Below, one piece after another: positions 48,543 through 58,409 of a stretch of 64,000 bases of DNA. Each line of letters starts with the position of its first letter. Position 1 is the stretch's first letter. Source of the DNA: Phytoseiulus persimilis. Taxonomy: Eukaryota; Arthropoda; Arachnida; Mesostigmata; Phytoseiidae. Location of the stretch: NCBI GenBank assembly GCA_037576195.1, contig CM075101.1, positions 39,060,001 to 39,124,000 of the forward strand. Reading direction: 5' to 3'. Position numbers and translations under genes: made by a program. The notes under the pieces are model-generated. The model saw only the letters and a program-made list of their open reading frames with translations, was not told the origin of the DNA and did no database searches.

Positions 48543-49835
48543 AAAAGCGTGCCGTATTCGCACACAAACATAAGTTGAATCGGGAGGCCAAAGGTCGTAT
48601 AAAGAGGCGAGAGGGAGTCCGAAGGGAGGGCCCAGGTCGGAGGTCGATTATGCTCACTCCCCTCTGACGCGAGGGTGGCTGACTCGCTCGGGCGAGTTTG
48701 GGAACGCACGCCGGAGACAGGCCCTGGAAAGTGGGATTTCCGTGAAGACTGCGCGGGGGAGGACTGCGGCGGCGGCGGCCGCCTCGCGCACCGCCGTTGC
48801 GTCAACATGCAAGCCGGAGCGAGCGTCCTCTACAGCGAACCTGGGTCAATCGAAGGGCCTGGGATGTTGGCCTGAAGCTGGACGAGGAATAATTTCATTT
48901 TCAATTCGGCATTTTGAGGAAAGGGACTCGTTGGTGGGTTGGTAGTAAGCGGTGAATGTTCTCTGGCGCAGCAATGAACGGTCACACACGCAGTCGGGCA
49001 AGTGAGCGAGTGCGCAGTGATGACACTAATGGTTGCTAACTATTCCCAGTATTCTCTGTCATTAGACGGATTGTGTCAACACGCGCTGGTGACGACACGA
49101 GATAGGTGGTCGCTAGCACTTCGAAAACATGGACCTAGCATAGTCGCAGGCTGGTTCCATTAAGAAGTCTGGTCGCTGTTGTCGCGGTGACCGTACCCGG
49201 CTCTGTTCCAAATGAAATACGTCAAACCTGTTTGTGAACGGTTCCATCATCGCAGCAGCAGAAGTTCCCTCGGCTTCTACTATGTTGTCTCGAATAACGG
49301 CAACAATGCCTACTACCGACAACCCTGTACGCTTTATTAATAGTGAGGCCATGACACAATTAAATGACACGAAGAGATAACACACCGCTGATACATGCGC
49401 ACCCGCGCACTGTAGACCCCTTCGCTGAACTTAACGCAACCCCAGATAAGACACGCCGGAGTCTTTACGCCTGGTGCATATGCTCCGCATGGATGAACTT
49501 CGGGACAGCCGGGATTCCCGGCCTCGAATCCAGGAGGAGAGGACTCGCGTTTGACTTTCGGTTTCGACTGAGTCTTCGGAAGAGGCGTCTCCACACTTCT
49601 CTCGTCTCCAGCCAGCGGCCTCGAAGCCCGCGCAGATGTGCAAGTTGAAAAGTTCTTGACGTGCAAGTCGCATCAACAAGAGCAGTCCTGGCGCCGTACG
49701 CGATCTACGTTCGATCTGTTCTTATAATTCGAATCGCCGTTCTGGAAGCAATCGCGATCCCCACAAGGATCGGACGCAGTGCTCTCCTGGATTTCAGTTC
49801 TATTCTGAGGATTTCGACCGAGTCGCCGCAAAGCC

Positions 49836-50988
49836 ATGGAAAACGGTATGGGAGATGTCCGTGAAGGCTGCATCAGAACTATCGATCTCGATAACAAACG
49901 AGGCGTCATCGAAGTGGCAACTTCGGATGACGGAGCCCCGCGTACCCTTATTCAGTTCTCTCTCGCCGACCTCCGGGTCTCCGAGGACCGAGATCTGAGG
50001 TTTCTCAGAGAAAAGACGAAGGTAGGTTGGCGGGATCATCGAGTGCTCGGTGTCTGGGAGTTCTCGGATACGAGAAGCCCATTCTGTCGGGAGCGCAGCC
50101 AATCCACCACGTCAGGAGTCCGTGGTTCCCAAGCAGTAGCCACAATACACTGAACTGAGGAACGCCGCTCAAAATTTTCAGGTCTCGTTCAGGCTGCGCA
50201 ACGACGAATCTTCGGTACTGCAGGCGCATGACGTGAGTACCAAACGAAATACGAAGGGTCATTCTGTCGGGACCGGTCCCGCTTCGAGCGAATCCGCTCA
50301 CTAAGGGAGACTTCATCCTCTGGCAATTTTTCAGGTCATCCCCATTGGGAACGCCCTGTGTTATGCTCAAGTTTACGCCGTGGCCGAAGACTATTGCAGA
50401 GTGTTGATTTTGGACTGCCATACGCTCGCAAACGTTAACTTGTCCACACTCAAACTCGTTGTCCCGCATCAGTTCTGTCTCTCCGCTAAAGAGAACTGTG
50501 TGGTGGCCTTTCCGTGGACCGAGTTTCGAGAGGCCAACGCGCAGAAGAGGCTTCCTGTCGTCCACCTACTGGAGCTATTTGATTCGAGAGGCGAGGCCGA
50601 AGCGGCTCTCGAAAACGGAACTGTCGCCGAATTCGAAACTATGACGGCACCCGCTCTCAGCGCGTTCCGGGGAAACATTGAAACATCTTCCGATGCGCCA
50701 TCGATCCCTCGGCTCCTTGCGAATGGCGACTTCGTGACGGGGAACCCTTGGGGATGCCCGCGGGACCATCTTCTCGGTCACGATTGGCGTGGCTCATCCG
50801 AAGGTGCGTCGACACCCTTGACGGCACCAACAAGAGATCAGCTTCAGATGGCCTATTGGTCGGGAGTCAGGGACGGCGCTCTGCGACACCGGCAGCTGAT
50901 GTCTCCTTACTGCAGCAGCGTCAATCCCGCTTTGAACGAATTGTCGATGAAGTATCGCCCCGCGAACCGTATTTTCCACCACTGCTGA
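49836..50988 (+). CDS. Tudor-domain-like protein with a preceding cold-shock-like fold, three exons, 296 aa
   Basis: ATG at 49836. Exon 1 49836-50021 ends AAG|GTAGGT; exon 2 50182-50232 follows AAAATTTTCAG and ends GAC|GTGAGT; exon 3 50335-50988 follows CAATTTTTCAG and ends TGA. All introns are phase 0 (160 and 102 nt). Residues about 10-80 (GCIRTIDLDNKRGVIEVA.., VSFRLRND) resemble an OB/cold-shock beta fold. Residues about 80-140 (CYAQVYAVAEDYCRVLILDC, then NLSTLKLVVPHQFCLSAKEN) follow the Tudor pattern: variable strands, a LDC-H in place of VDYGN, then the xLxxLPxxF-like segment. The C-terminal 110 residues are Ser/Pro/Asn-rich. Tudor proteins bind methylarginine ligands in RNP granules; the aromatic cage here looks incomplete. 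An AATAAA lies at about 51123. Family call is by pattern, not search. Confidence 0.7.
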
Positions 50989-51404
50989 GCTTGTCAGCAG
51001 AGCACCCGACGGTCGTGCGCAGTATTTTTTAAATAACGAGTAAGTGCTTGATAAACGAGTGAACCCACACAACTCATTGGTCCTCATTGCTACGAAAAGT
51101 TCCACGGTTCCGACCTGCTGGTAATAAACGCATCGTACGCCGAGTTCCGACTTCATTCGGAATCTCATCCGGTCCCAGTCGAGAGCCCGTCGTGCAACGC
51201 TTTTCTGGAGGGAGTTATGCCTTTATGAAGTGTCCAGGGAACTTCAGGACACTTCTAACGTGGGTAACACCATAGCCGAGCTCTGCCGGCTAGAACGTTT
51301 TCCACCGGCCAGGACTCTGCCCCGGCTTGTCCGGGTAATGCATGCAGTGTGATTCGTTCGATGAAATTCCACATGAAGCCACGTCATGGAAACGTTTGTA
51401 GAGC

Positions 51405-51938
51405 TTGAAGCTCGAGCTCTCATATTCTTGTGGCGGTCGCGAGTTTTCCAACTCAGGGGACCAAGGAATCGCAGCGGAGTTCGAACCTTTCCTGCGGAGG
51501 AATTCAAATTATCGGAGACGAGGAGGCCGCCTTCGCACCGCAGCAGTCGAGGGATCATCGACGGTCGAGAATCAAGAAGCGAAAGGCGGTTGCAGGTCCC
51601 GGTCGAGCCCTTTCCAGGAGTCCTGCTCCTGCTCCACCTGCACCGCGATGCTCGGCTGCCCCTCGGCTTACCTTTGCAGCTGGAGCTGGTTGTACGATAG
51701 CGTGTGGCGTGAAACGTCTTCTCCTCGCGTGCTTCTTTCCAGAGAGGAGGGCACCTCTTACCCCGCCCCATGCTCGGAGCTCTCTGCTAACCAATCGATA
51801 ATTGACGACGCAGCCTTCGCAGCGGGCGAACGCCTGCCCTTCGATCCAGGCTGCAGGTGGAAAGAACCTCAGCCGAAGCGCCGTAAATACAGCGCTACAA
51901 CGCATATTTATTGTTCCTATGCCACGGGGACTGAATAA
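51405..51938 (+). CDS. Hypothetical Cys-containing protein (177-codon open frame)
   Basis: Open frame to TAA at 51938 with coding-type codons. A segment rich in Cys and Trp (CSCSTCTAMLGC, LCSWSWLYDSVW) is followed by FDPGCRWKEPQPKRRKYSAT. An in-frame 84-nt piece (about 51597-51680) is bounded by CAG|GTCCCG and TTACCTTTGCAG and may be an intron, which would remove most of the Cys cluster. No ATG at the start; an overlapping frame has ATG at 51386 (METFVELEARALIFLWR) and may supply the N-terminus. Family not recognised. Confidence 0.35.
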   Translation: MKLELSYSCGGREFSNSGDQGIAAEFEPFLRRNSNYRRRGGRLRTAAVEGSSTVENQEAKGGCRSRSSPFQESCSCSTCTAMLGCPSAYLCSWSWLYDSVWRETSSPRVLLSREEGTSYPAPCSELSANQSIIDDAAFAAGERLPFDPGCRWKEPQPKRRKYSATTHIYCSYATGTE

Positions 51939-52902
51939 TTGATTTCGTCGAGTCACAGGTTGGGAACTCCATCGAATCTAATGAGGCCGACTCTAATCTT
52001 AAAATCTTGAACGAGAATTTCTTGAGCGTGATCATGCAAGAACCAGCAGTCGGCTGCTTGCAGTCGGTCACATATCGAAGGATCCGGTGTTCGAGGAGAG
52101 CATATCGTTGACGGTCGGTTCTTCGTCGAACAGCTGTGAACCCGACATCTCGTCTTAATATTAACGAGCAGACCTCCTCCGTTGCGACGCCGATAGATAG
52201 ACAGACGGACGACATCTCCGCCATTGACAGCCAGAAGCAGCAGCACCGTCACCAAGAGCATGGCCGCGATGAGGACAGCGATGATGAGAACGGAGGGAAC
52301 GGGGCCGAGGGATAAACCATCATAAATATTTGAGCAAAACTCTTGCTCTCAACGTTGTCTTCCATGCTTGTTCGATTTTGACGGGAGAACAGGCTATCTG
52401 AGGCTTCCCATCGTCTTTCGTGTCCCTTCCCATTCCAGCGTCCCTGGCAATGAGGGAGAGCGAATCTAAAACCGGATCTCTATGATAAACTCTGTTCCTC
52501 CAGTTGAGACGCAGCCTTGAGCTCGGAAGAGGGGAATCCCTCCCCCCAGGAAAAGGAAGAAACAAAGAAACATTCCAGCGTCCCGGAAACCTGTGGACGG
52601 ATTCTCAGGAATCCAGTGTCCATGGAGGACACTCGACCATTGGGTTCCCCGACAGACGCCAGTTCTGCGCTCTCTCTCAAACTCCGAGGCGCTAACTGGT
52701 ATCCCTGTTCGATCGCCAGCTGCAAAGTCAGACTCTCAGTTTCAGATGCACATCCTTAAGGGAGTTCCTTTCTCGCTGAGAGATTCTTCGTCTCTCGGCA
52801 TAACGTTTGAGCCCCTTTCCGGTGAAGTCGTTGTGCTCGATCCTCTACATCAGCATCAGCGGCCCTGAAGTCGGTGGAAAGCTGGATAGATGGCTGACGA
52901 AT

Positions 52903-53247
52903 TCACAGTCGGGGAAGAGGGTTTAAACCCCGGTATCCAGTGACCAAACGATCGCCATCTGTAAACTGAATAAAATCTCGATTTGTTTCTTCTTCCCTCG
53001 TTCGCTTGTTGTCTTCCCCGTAGCGACTCATGTGCGGCCGATCCCACTGCTGCCCAGCTGTAGGTTGTCCCTTCCAGTGTCGCTGTGTTGTCCTTATTCT
53101 CTCCGTTATTTCTCCCATTTTTCCTCCCTGGTTGTTTTGCTTCTTTCTCAGACTGACAGAGTCATCTACGATTTTCTCCGTCTCCCTGCCACGGTCGGAG
53201 GATGTTCCCTGTGGTTGTCGATCGAAGTCGACCGACTTGTTTCCCAT
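52903..53247 (-). CDS. Hypothetical hydrophilic protein or exon, 114 aa
   Basis: Minus-strand ATG at 53247 to TGA at 52903: MGNKSVDFDRQPQ at the start, then highly charged Lys/Glu/Gln/Arg-rich sequence. Coding-type codons. The plus strand also has open, more hydrophobic frames here. Another minus-strand frame just upstream (53726-53469, with DVAHVDDDCGGGDDGGGDKH and KWKALLALLDIVKQMSPHDG) may be part of the same gene. No domain recognised. Confidence 0.4.
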   Translation of the reverse strand: MGNKSVDFDRQPQGTSSDRGRETEKIVDDSVSLRKKQNNQGGKMGEITERIRTTQRHWKGQPTAGQQWDRPHMSRYGEDNKRTREEETNRDFIQFTDGDRLVTGYRGLNPLPRL

Positions 53248-53468
53248 CCACTTGGAGCATGCTCCTCTTCTCCCTTGTCCGTCGAGGGGGAAGCGCGTTC
53301 CAAATTCTATCTGCGGCCGCAGCTAGCCAACAGAGCAAGATGCAGCCGACAATTGAATCCATTCAATCTCGACTCCTACACCTGACTCCGCTCCTACGAC
53401 CACAGAGAACGGAGCTTATTCCCCTCGACGGGGCGACGAATGAAGCGACGACGGCAACTGGCGTTTGT

Positions 53469-53726
53469 CTATTTTGTCTTTCGCTTTTCGTTGTATCTGA
53501 GACCATCGACGCTGGTTCTGCTGTAGGCACCGTCGTGCGGTGACATCTGTTTGACAATGTCCAGCAGTGCAAGGAGAGCTTTCCACTTATTTGTCGACGA
53601 TGTGGCCACCGTTGTCTCCTCTTTCTTCTCCTTGCTGTGCTTGTCGCCACCGCCGTCGTCACCACCACCGCAGTCGTCATCAACATGGGCGACATCTGCT
53701 GATGTTTGCAGCCCGGGCCGGCTCAA
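53469..53726 (-). CDS. Hypothetical exon with Asp/Gly- and Lys/Glu-rich segments
   Basis: Minus-strand frame, 85 codons ending TAG at 53469. An acidic Asp/Gly region is followed by a Lys/Glu stretch and a helix KWKALLALLDIVKQM. The acidic and Gly codons overlap a run of GTC/GTT-type triplets, so low complexity inflates the frame. No ATG at its start. Same strand and spacing as the frame at 52903-53247. Confidence 0.35.
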   Translation of the reverse strand: MSRPGLQTSADVAHVDDDCGGGDDGGGDKHSKEKKEETTVATSSTNKWKALLALLDIVKQMSPHDGAYSRTSVDGLRYNEKRKTK

Positions 53727-54173
53727 GGCCCGGGTCTTTGTCTAATTCGGATGCTTCGTCACTTGCTCGCTCGGATTCGGCCGCCGTCGTCGTCGTCGCC
53801 ATCCCTCGGGAGACAACGTCCGCCCAACGCGAAAGTTTCTTCATTCAAATCAAAGCAAAATCGAAACCGAGCGGAGGCGGGCTGCGATTCTCTCAGAGCA
53901 GGAAGCGGCGTTTCGTTCATATCTCTCTCGCCGCAGTTTTCTTCACCCTTGATTAGAGCATAGTTTGTTAGCTGCGGCTTTCGTTATCGAGCTGTCCAGT
54001 GGACGGTAACAGCAGTCCTCGTGATGGCTCGATTCGGAAGTTTCGCCCCCTCTCTCCTCGAGAACGGAATAATCCCGGCAAACTAGCCTCGGGATCAACT
54101 GAGTAATCTGATCGTTTGAATAGTTTGGGAACGGCCGAGTTTGCTTTGTTCAACATTCACCACTAGAGTTCAG

Positions 54174-54927
54174 TGAGCTTCGTCGAAGGGTCGGGGAGCG
54201 GAGGCTCCGGAATCCACGCCGTGAGGCCGGTCCATGACCGACCAACCGCGTCAAGCGTTGTTTTCCTTCGATTGTTCGATAGCCCGAGAAGGATGTTGAA
54301 CACCCACATGATGGATTTCTCCTCGAGAAATGCACGAGGCAAGAACACGGAGAGGGTGAAGGACTTGAGAGAAGCAGATGGAGCAGACTGGCGGGAGGAT
54401 AATGAGGAGTTGCTCGCAACTCGGTTGGCTGGATTGTCGACCTCGTCCCAGGAGTCTTGGCGGTTTTCTTCCTTCGTTCTTTCGCCTCTCCTCCCGCGGA
54501 CGAGTAAGTCAGCCGCAGCGTGTGGCCCATTCTACTTCAGCCCACCTTTCATACCCCGATCGTCTTGGCGGTTGAGTGAACTGTTGTCTCCTTTGTTGCT
54601 TTCTCTTTTCTTTTTCTTCCTCTTTCCTCCCTCCGCGTCTCCCCTAATCCACCCCTCCTACCCATCAGGTTTGCCTACCTTGCCGGTGCTCACTATCTCG
54701 TCGAGTCCGTAGAGCGCTTGCTGCGAGGTGGGCAGCGATGCGAAACCTTCACCTCGTGCATCCTTTGCTCAGGCTCTCGGTTACGGTGGTTTTTGTGCAT
54801 ACTTCTTCTCCTTCCTCTCCTTCTCGCAGGTGGCGTTGTCGTCGTCGTCGTCACAACTCCTTTTTTCGTCACAGCAACACACTCTCGGTCGGAGGATACG
54901 AAGAAGGCAGACGAAGAGAAGAGATAA
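54174..54927 (+). CDS. Putative single-pass (tail-side) membrane protein, two exons
   Basis: Exon 1 54174-54503 follows TAGAGTTCAG and ends ACG A|GTAAGT, a strong donor. Exon 2 54713-54927 follows GAGTCCGTAG and joins in matching phase 1; a nearer AG at 54668 gives a short alternative tail. Exon 1 is charged (KNTERVKDLREADGADWRED); the first good ATG is at about 54293. Exon 2 has one strong hydrophobic segment (WFLCILLLLPLLLAGGVVVV) followed by a short charged C-terminus (HSRSEDTKKADEEKR), the layout of a C-terminal membrane anchor. The opposite strand of exon 1 also has a protein-like frame (54348-54163). No family recognised. Confidence 0.4.
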
Positions 54928-55570
54928 GACGCGTCAGAGAGCACCATCCATCTTTATTAAGTAAAAACCACAGTTATCATTTGTCCCCGAGAGACACGCA
55001 AGAGCTGAGTAAATTAACTCGCAGGGGGCAGTCAGCCTAGCAGCCAGTAACCTGGACCGAGGGTCTGCGGTGTTTGCCATCGCGCCGCCGCCGCCGCCGA
55101 CCGGCGGCTCCTTCCACGTCGACCACTCAGCCCTCTGACGTCCTGCAGTGAGAGGACATGCATGTCCTTTGGGGCTATTATCTGTCACCTCTCGGGGATG
55201 ACCCTGGCTGGTCGGCCGAGAGACATACCGACCGGCTGGATGATGGCCCGCATGGCCGCGGTGCATAGATGGTCGACCCACCGACCGTTCGCTTAAAGTG
55301 AGCAAACCCTGGGTTCGCCCCCCCTTGAAACGCGCCCATCTCAGGGCGGTATTCTCCCTCGCGTTTCCGGGCTTCATTTCTTACTCTTCGTGTCCCACTT
55401 TTTTCGCCTGCTCCGACGCTGCTGCTCTCGTTTTTGCCGTCGTTCTGCTTCCACGAAGAAAAATTGTTCTCCAATGACACTTTGACAGAGGCTGCGAAAT
55501 TGAACAGAAGCGAGAGTAGAAGAAAGTGAACAGGAACCTTCACACAGTTGGAATGGGTGCTTTATGATTT

Positions 55571-55576
55571 TTTATT
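55571..55576 (-). promoter_or_regulatory. Polyadenylation signal AATAAA overlapping the stop codon
   Basis: On the minus strand the last codon AAA and stop TAA of the Tudor-like gene form AATAAA. It is the only such hexamer next to this gene end. Confidence 0.5.
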
Positions 55577-57208
55577 TGCATGTCGGGGACTTCGGATGCT
55601 GTTTGAATGAAAACTTCATCTCTGACTTCGATTGCTGCAAGTCAATATTTTGAACAGGCTTTTTCGCTCCGCAACAGGAATACAAAGGAACCGGTTCCAA
55701 GAGCTATTCCAGATCATTTTTCAGTATTCGGCTCGAACGAGTTTGCGTTCGGAATAATCCTCCTAGTTTGCATACCTGATTCGATGCTCGAGGGATCACA
55801 ATGAATGCATCGATCTCCCACGGTTCACCGCTGATGAATGAGCTGCTCTCCGGTGTTCTCGTTGTCCGAAAGTGAACAACATAAGCAGCTATGATTTCAA
55901 ACTCTTCCGCACCGTGCATCACTGTCCCTAGCGATGGCTAAGGAGGAACATCCGCCCCAGGGCTGGGCGTTCCTCGTCGGAAACCAGGATGCGTTGCGGA
56001 TCGAACTGGTCTGAATCGATGGAACTGGTTACAGCGAGGTGTTTCCGGACTTCCTGAACCGACAATACAGATGAACCGAACCGAGTTTATCTGTGGGCCG
56101 ACTCAGCTTGATTTCGGAGAAAGCTTCGCGTCGATCCCACCATACAGCCAGCGCAACTTCCAGTCAATCGGGACACTTCTGAGGAGGATTTAGCCGGTTG
56201 ACCTTGAACCTTGCGGTTCATATCTCCGGGGAACGACTCCGAAGTGCTCTACGAATCCGGCGTCGATATGTAGGAGCCTGATTCTGAGGCCGTCCTGATG
56301 CTCATACAAGGCCTCGAAATGACACCAGAATCTGCCTCCTCCTGCGGCTCGATACTACGACTCTACAGCACTTTGGAGTCGTTTCGCCGAGAAGGACTCA
56401 TCGTTGCCCGAGGTGTAACGCTTCGTTCAGAGTGTGTCCCACAAAAAGCCTCGTATACTTCCACTACTCGAAGTCGGGCAGGTCCTGAGCTCTTTCAGGG
56501 ACGACTGTGGAAGAGTTCCAGGCTGTATCCTACGAGAGTGTTTCATGCACATATAAATATACTCATGAGATGACTTCAAATTTGTTCATTTCAAACGTAT
56601 CCCCGAAATTTCCTCAAGTGCGTCGGACCTTCCCATGGGTATGGTCGGATCGACACAGTGAAGCCGTCCTCATCACTAGTTCGGGAAGTCGTAGTTGGAG
56701 CTTTCAAATTGGAAAAGCGAATCCAGAAGCGGCGGCTCACAGTCGAATTCCGAACTCCGGGGGATAGTTCCAACAAAACTCCGTTACAGACTCAGAGTGG
56801 CTGAACTAGGGGTTGCAAATACCCGGCTGCCAGTAACCGGGGACCCAGGGCCAGTCTCGAATATCCGGGTCCATGGGTTCGGCCTCGAATACCCGGGTCC
56901 ACGGACTCCGAAAAATAGTGTCGGATGGACCCCAAAATCCACTCTCCGACACTATCAGACCGTGTTCTGCGTCCTTTAGGCTGAACCAATGGATTTAGGC
57001 TGCGAGAACCAGTGTGGACCGTAGTCTCCTCTGAAATGAAGCGTAACCTGTTACCCCGGAATTCATACTCTTCCGAACTATTCAATAAACGTCGGGATGG
57101 AATGCCAATCGGGAATCGCTCATCATCACTGGCGATTACGGTCTGCTTCCTCTGGGGCCAAAGACCGATAATCTGCGGTTCAAATCCGAAACCCACTCCG
57201 ATGCTCAA
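55572..57208 (-). CDS. Second Tudor-domain-like gene (multi-exon, 5' part unresolved)
   Basis: Mapped 3' to 5': last exon 55572-55634 (TAA at 55572-55574); 55776-55937 (..GEPWEIDAFIVIPRASNQ, donor CAG|GTATGC); 55985-56053 (47-nt intron, weak donor GTTTCC); 56106-56178 (PIDWKLRWLYGGIDAKLSP); 56210-56341. The last has RFWCHFEALYEHQDGLRIRL then LLHIDAGFVEHFGV, which follows the Tudor pattern W..A..E....(L)RV.HIDAGF (compare VDYGN) closely. Upstream coding-like frames lie at 56776-56591 and 57208-57010 (FGFEPQIIGLWPQRKQT), but their joining is not solved. Between 56210 and 56178 the frame contains a TAA (56190-56192), see findings. Role by family: methylarginine-reading adaptor in RNP granules. 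Shares the upstream interval with COMMD3, transcribed away from it. Confidence 0.5.
56915..56955. repeat. Perfect 11-bp inverted repeat, 19-nt loop
   Basis: ATAGTGTCGGA at 56915-56925 and its exact reverse complement at 56945-56955. Confidence 0.95.
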
Positions 57209-57383
57209 AGGCAGCCCGGTGATGGTCTTGGTTCGTCTGCTCCCAAAGCCAGTGCCGCTGCTTGTTTACAAGTGGCGGCGAGAACCCCATCAGCTGACTT
57301 GCGCTGTCAGTTGCCTTGTCGGTTAGACTCTGAGCCCATAAGCTCCGAGTTCCCATACATGAAAGATTTGATGAGTCCGCATC

Positions 57384-58362
57384 ATGGATCTCGGAGCAAG
57401 CCTCAACTTCGATAGCGTGATCAGTGCCCTCAGTGTAGCAGAAACGACAGATGAAGACTTCGAAACCGTCGTCAAGTCGAGCATCGGTAAGCAGACGTGG
57501 GTACGCCAAAGTCGAAAACGTTTCTACCTCTTTCACGCGGAATCTTTGAATGGGTCGCCGTTCCTCGATTCCCCCGCTCCATTTCACTCCCTATCGCAGA
57601 ATTAGGCTAGTTGACTTTCGACTCCTGTGTCTCAAAGCAGTTCAGCCGCTTCCGTCCTGAGATTCCCTTGAGGATCACGCCATCGATGATTTTCTTCCTC
57701 TCGAGTTTTCGCCGGCGAACCCGATACAGCAGGCGCTCGAAAACTAAGGGAATCCCTGCCCCGATGTATCAATGACACGGTCGGCAATCCATTCCCTGAT
57801 CTTGTGCCGCATTGGAGCTCCGAGCTTTTAGGTGTTTCATCACATATTTGCGCGCAATCTCTCTTCAGGTGTCCGATTGAGACAAAAACGTTCGTTCTTT
57901 CCAGACCGCCTCACTGGCGATGAACCAATGAAGAGTTCTCTTGGAGCGCAAAACCTGAGGAACATTCAAGTAGGCGTATGCTCTGTTTTACTAGAAGCAT
58001 CGAAGTTCGCAGTCACCGACAGTGCTTTTGAACAGGGGCTCAGAGAAGCAAGCGCAGCGAGCGATTCAGTTCGAATCCGAGCTCTCACGACTGCGTACCG
58101 TGAAAGCGTGTCGCGTATTCGTGCCAAACTCGCGGAACTAGACTCGAGTGTAGTTCCTACCATGATTGATTCAGTCGCCTCTGTGAACTGTCGGCTGACA
58201 TCTACTGAGGTGGAGAAACTCGACGGAGCCGGCTGCGTGGTGAAGATTATGACTCCCGAAGGCCACGACGACGTCCAGTTCCACTGTACCATCCCACAGC
58301 TGGAAGATTTAGTTTGGACTCTTCGTCAGGCGACGAAAGTCGTTGAGAAGCATGCGCAGTGA
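57384..58362 (+). CDS. Commd3: COMM domain-containing protein 3, two exons, 198 aa
   Basis: Subunit of the COMMD/CCDC22/CCDC93 (Commander) complex, which works with retriever in endosomal recycling. ATG at 57384. Exon 1 57384-57486 ends ATC G|GTAAGC; exon 2 57869-58362 follows CTCTCTTCAG and joins in phase 1 (Gly), ending TGA. Residues about 130-198 are the COMM domain: VNCRLTSTEVEKLDGAGCVV in place of VSWRLDYQIKT.., then VQFHCTIPQLEDLVWTLRQA, matching the COMMD3 pattern ISFSCSMEQLQDLVGKLKDA. The N-terminal half is the usual helical HN domain, more divergent. Total length is close to human COMMD3 (195 aa). AATAAA occurs at about 58405. Paralogue assignment rests on the C-terminal match. Confidence 0.85.
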
Positions 58363-58409
58363 TCTTCGTGACTTTAGTTGGTAACTCTCGCCAAAGCAAC
58401 AAGCAATAA

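Noticed and set aside
55178-55543. Minus-strand open frame with a signal-peptide-like start (KVPVHFLLLSLLFNFAAS)
   Set aside because: No ATG in frame at its start (begins at GTG after a TAA), no good acceptor, and it lies just 3' of a likely poly(A) site.
57010-57330. Similarity of GTGFG / GVGFGF glycine motifs (minus strand) to the MICOS subunit MIC10
   Set aside because: Spacing and flanking residues do not fit the two MIC10 membrane segments.
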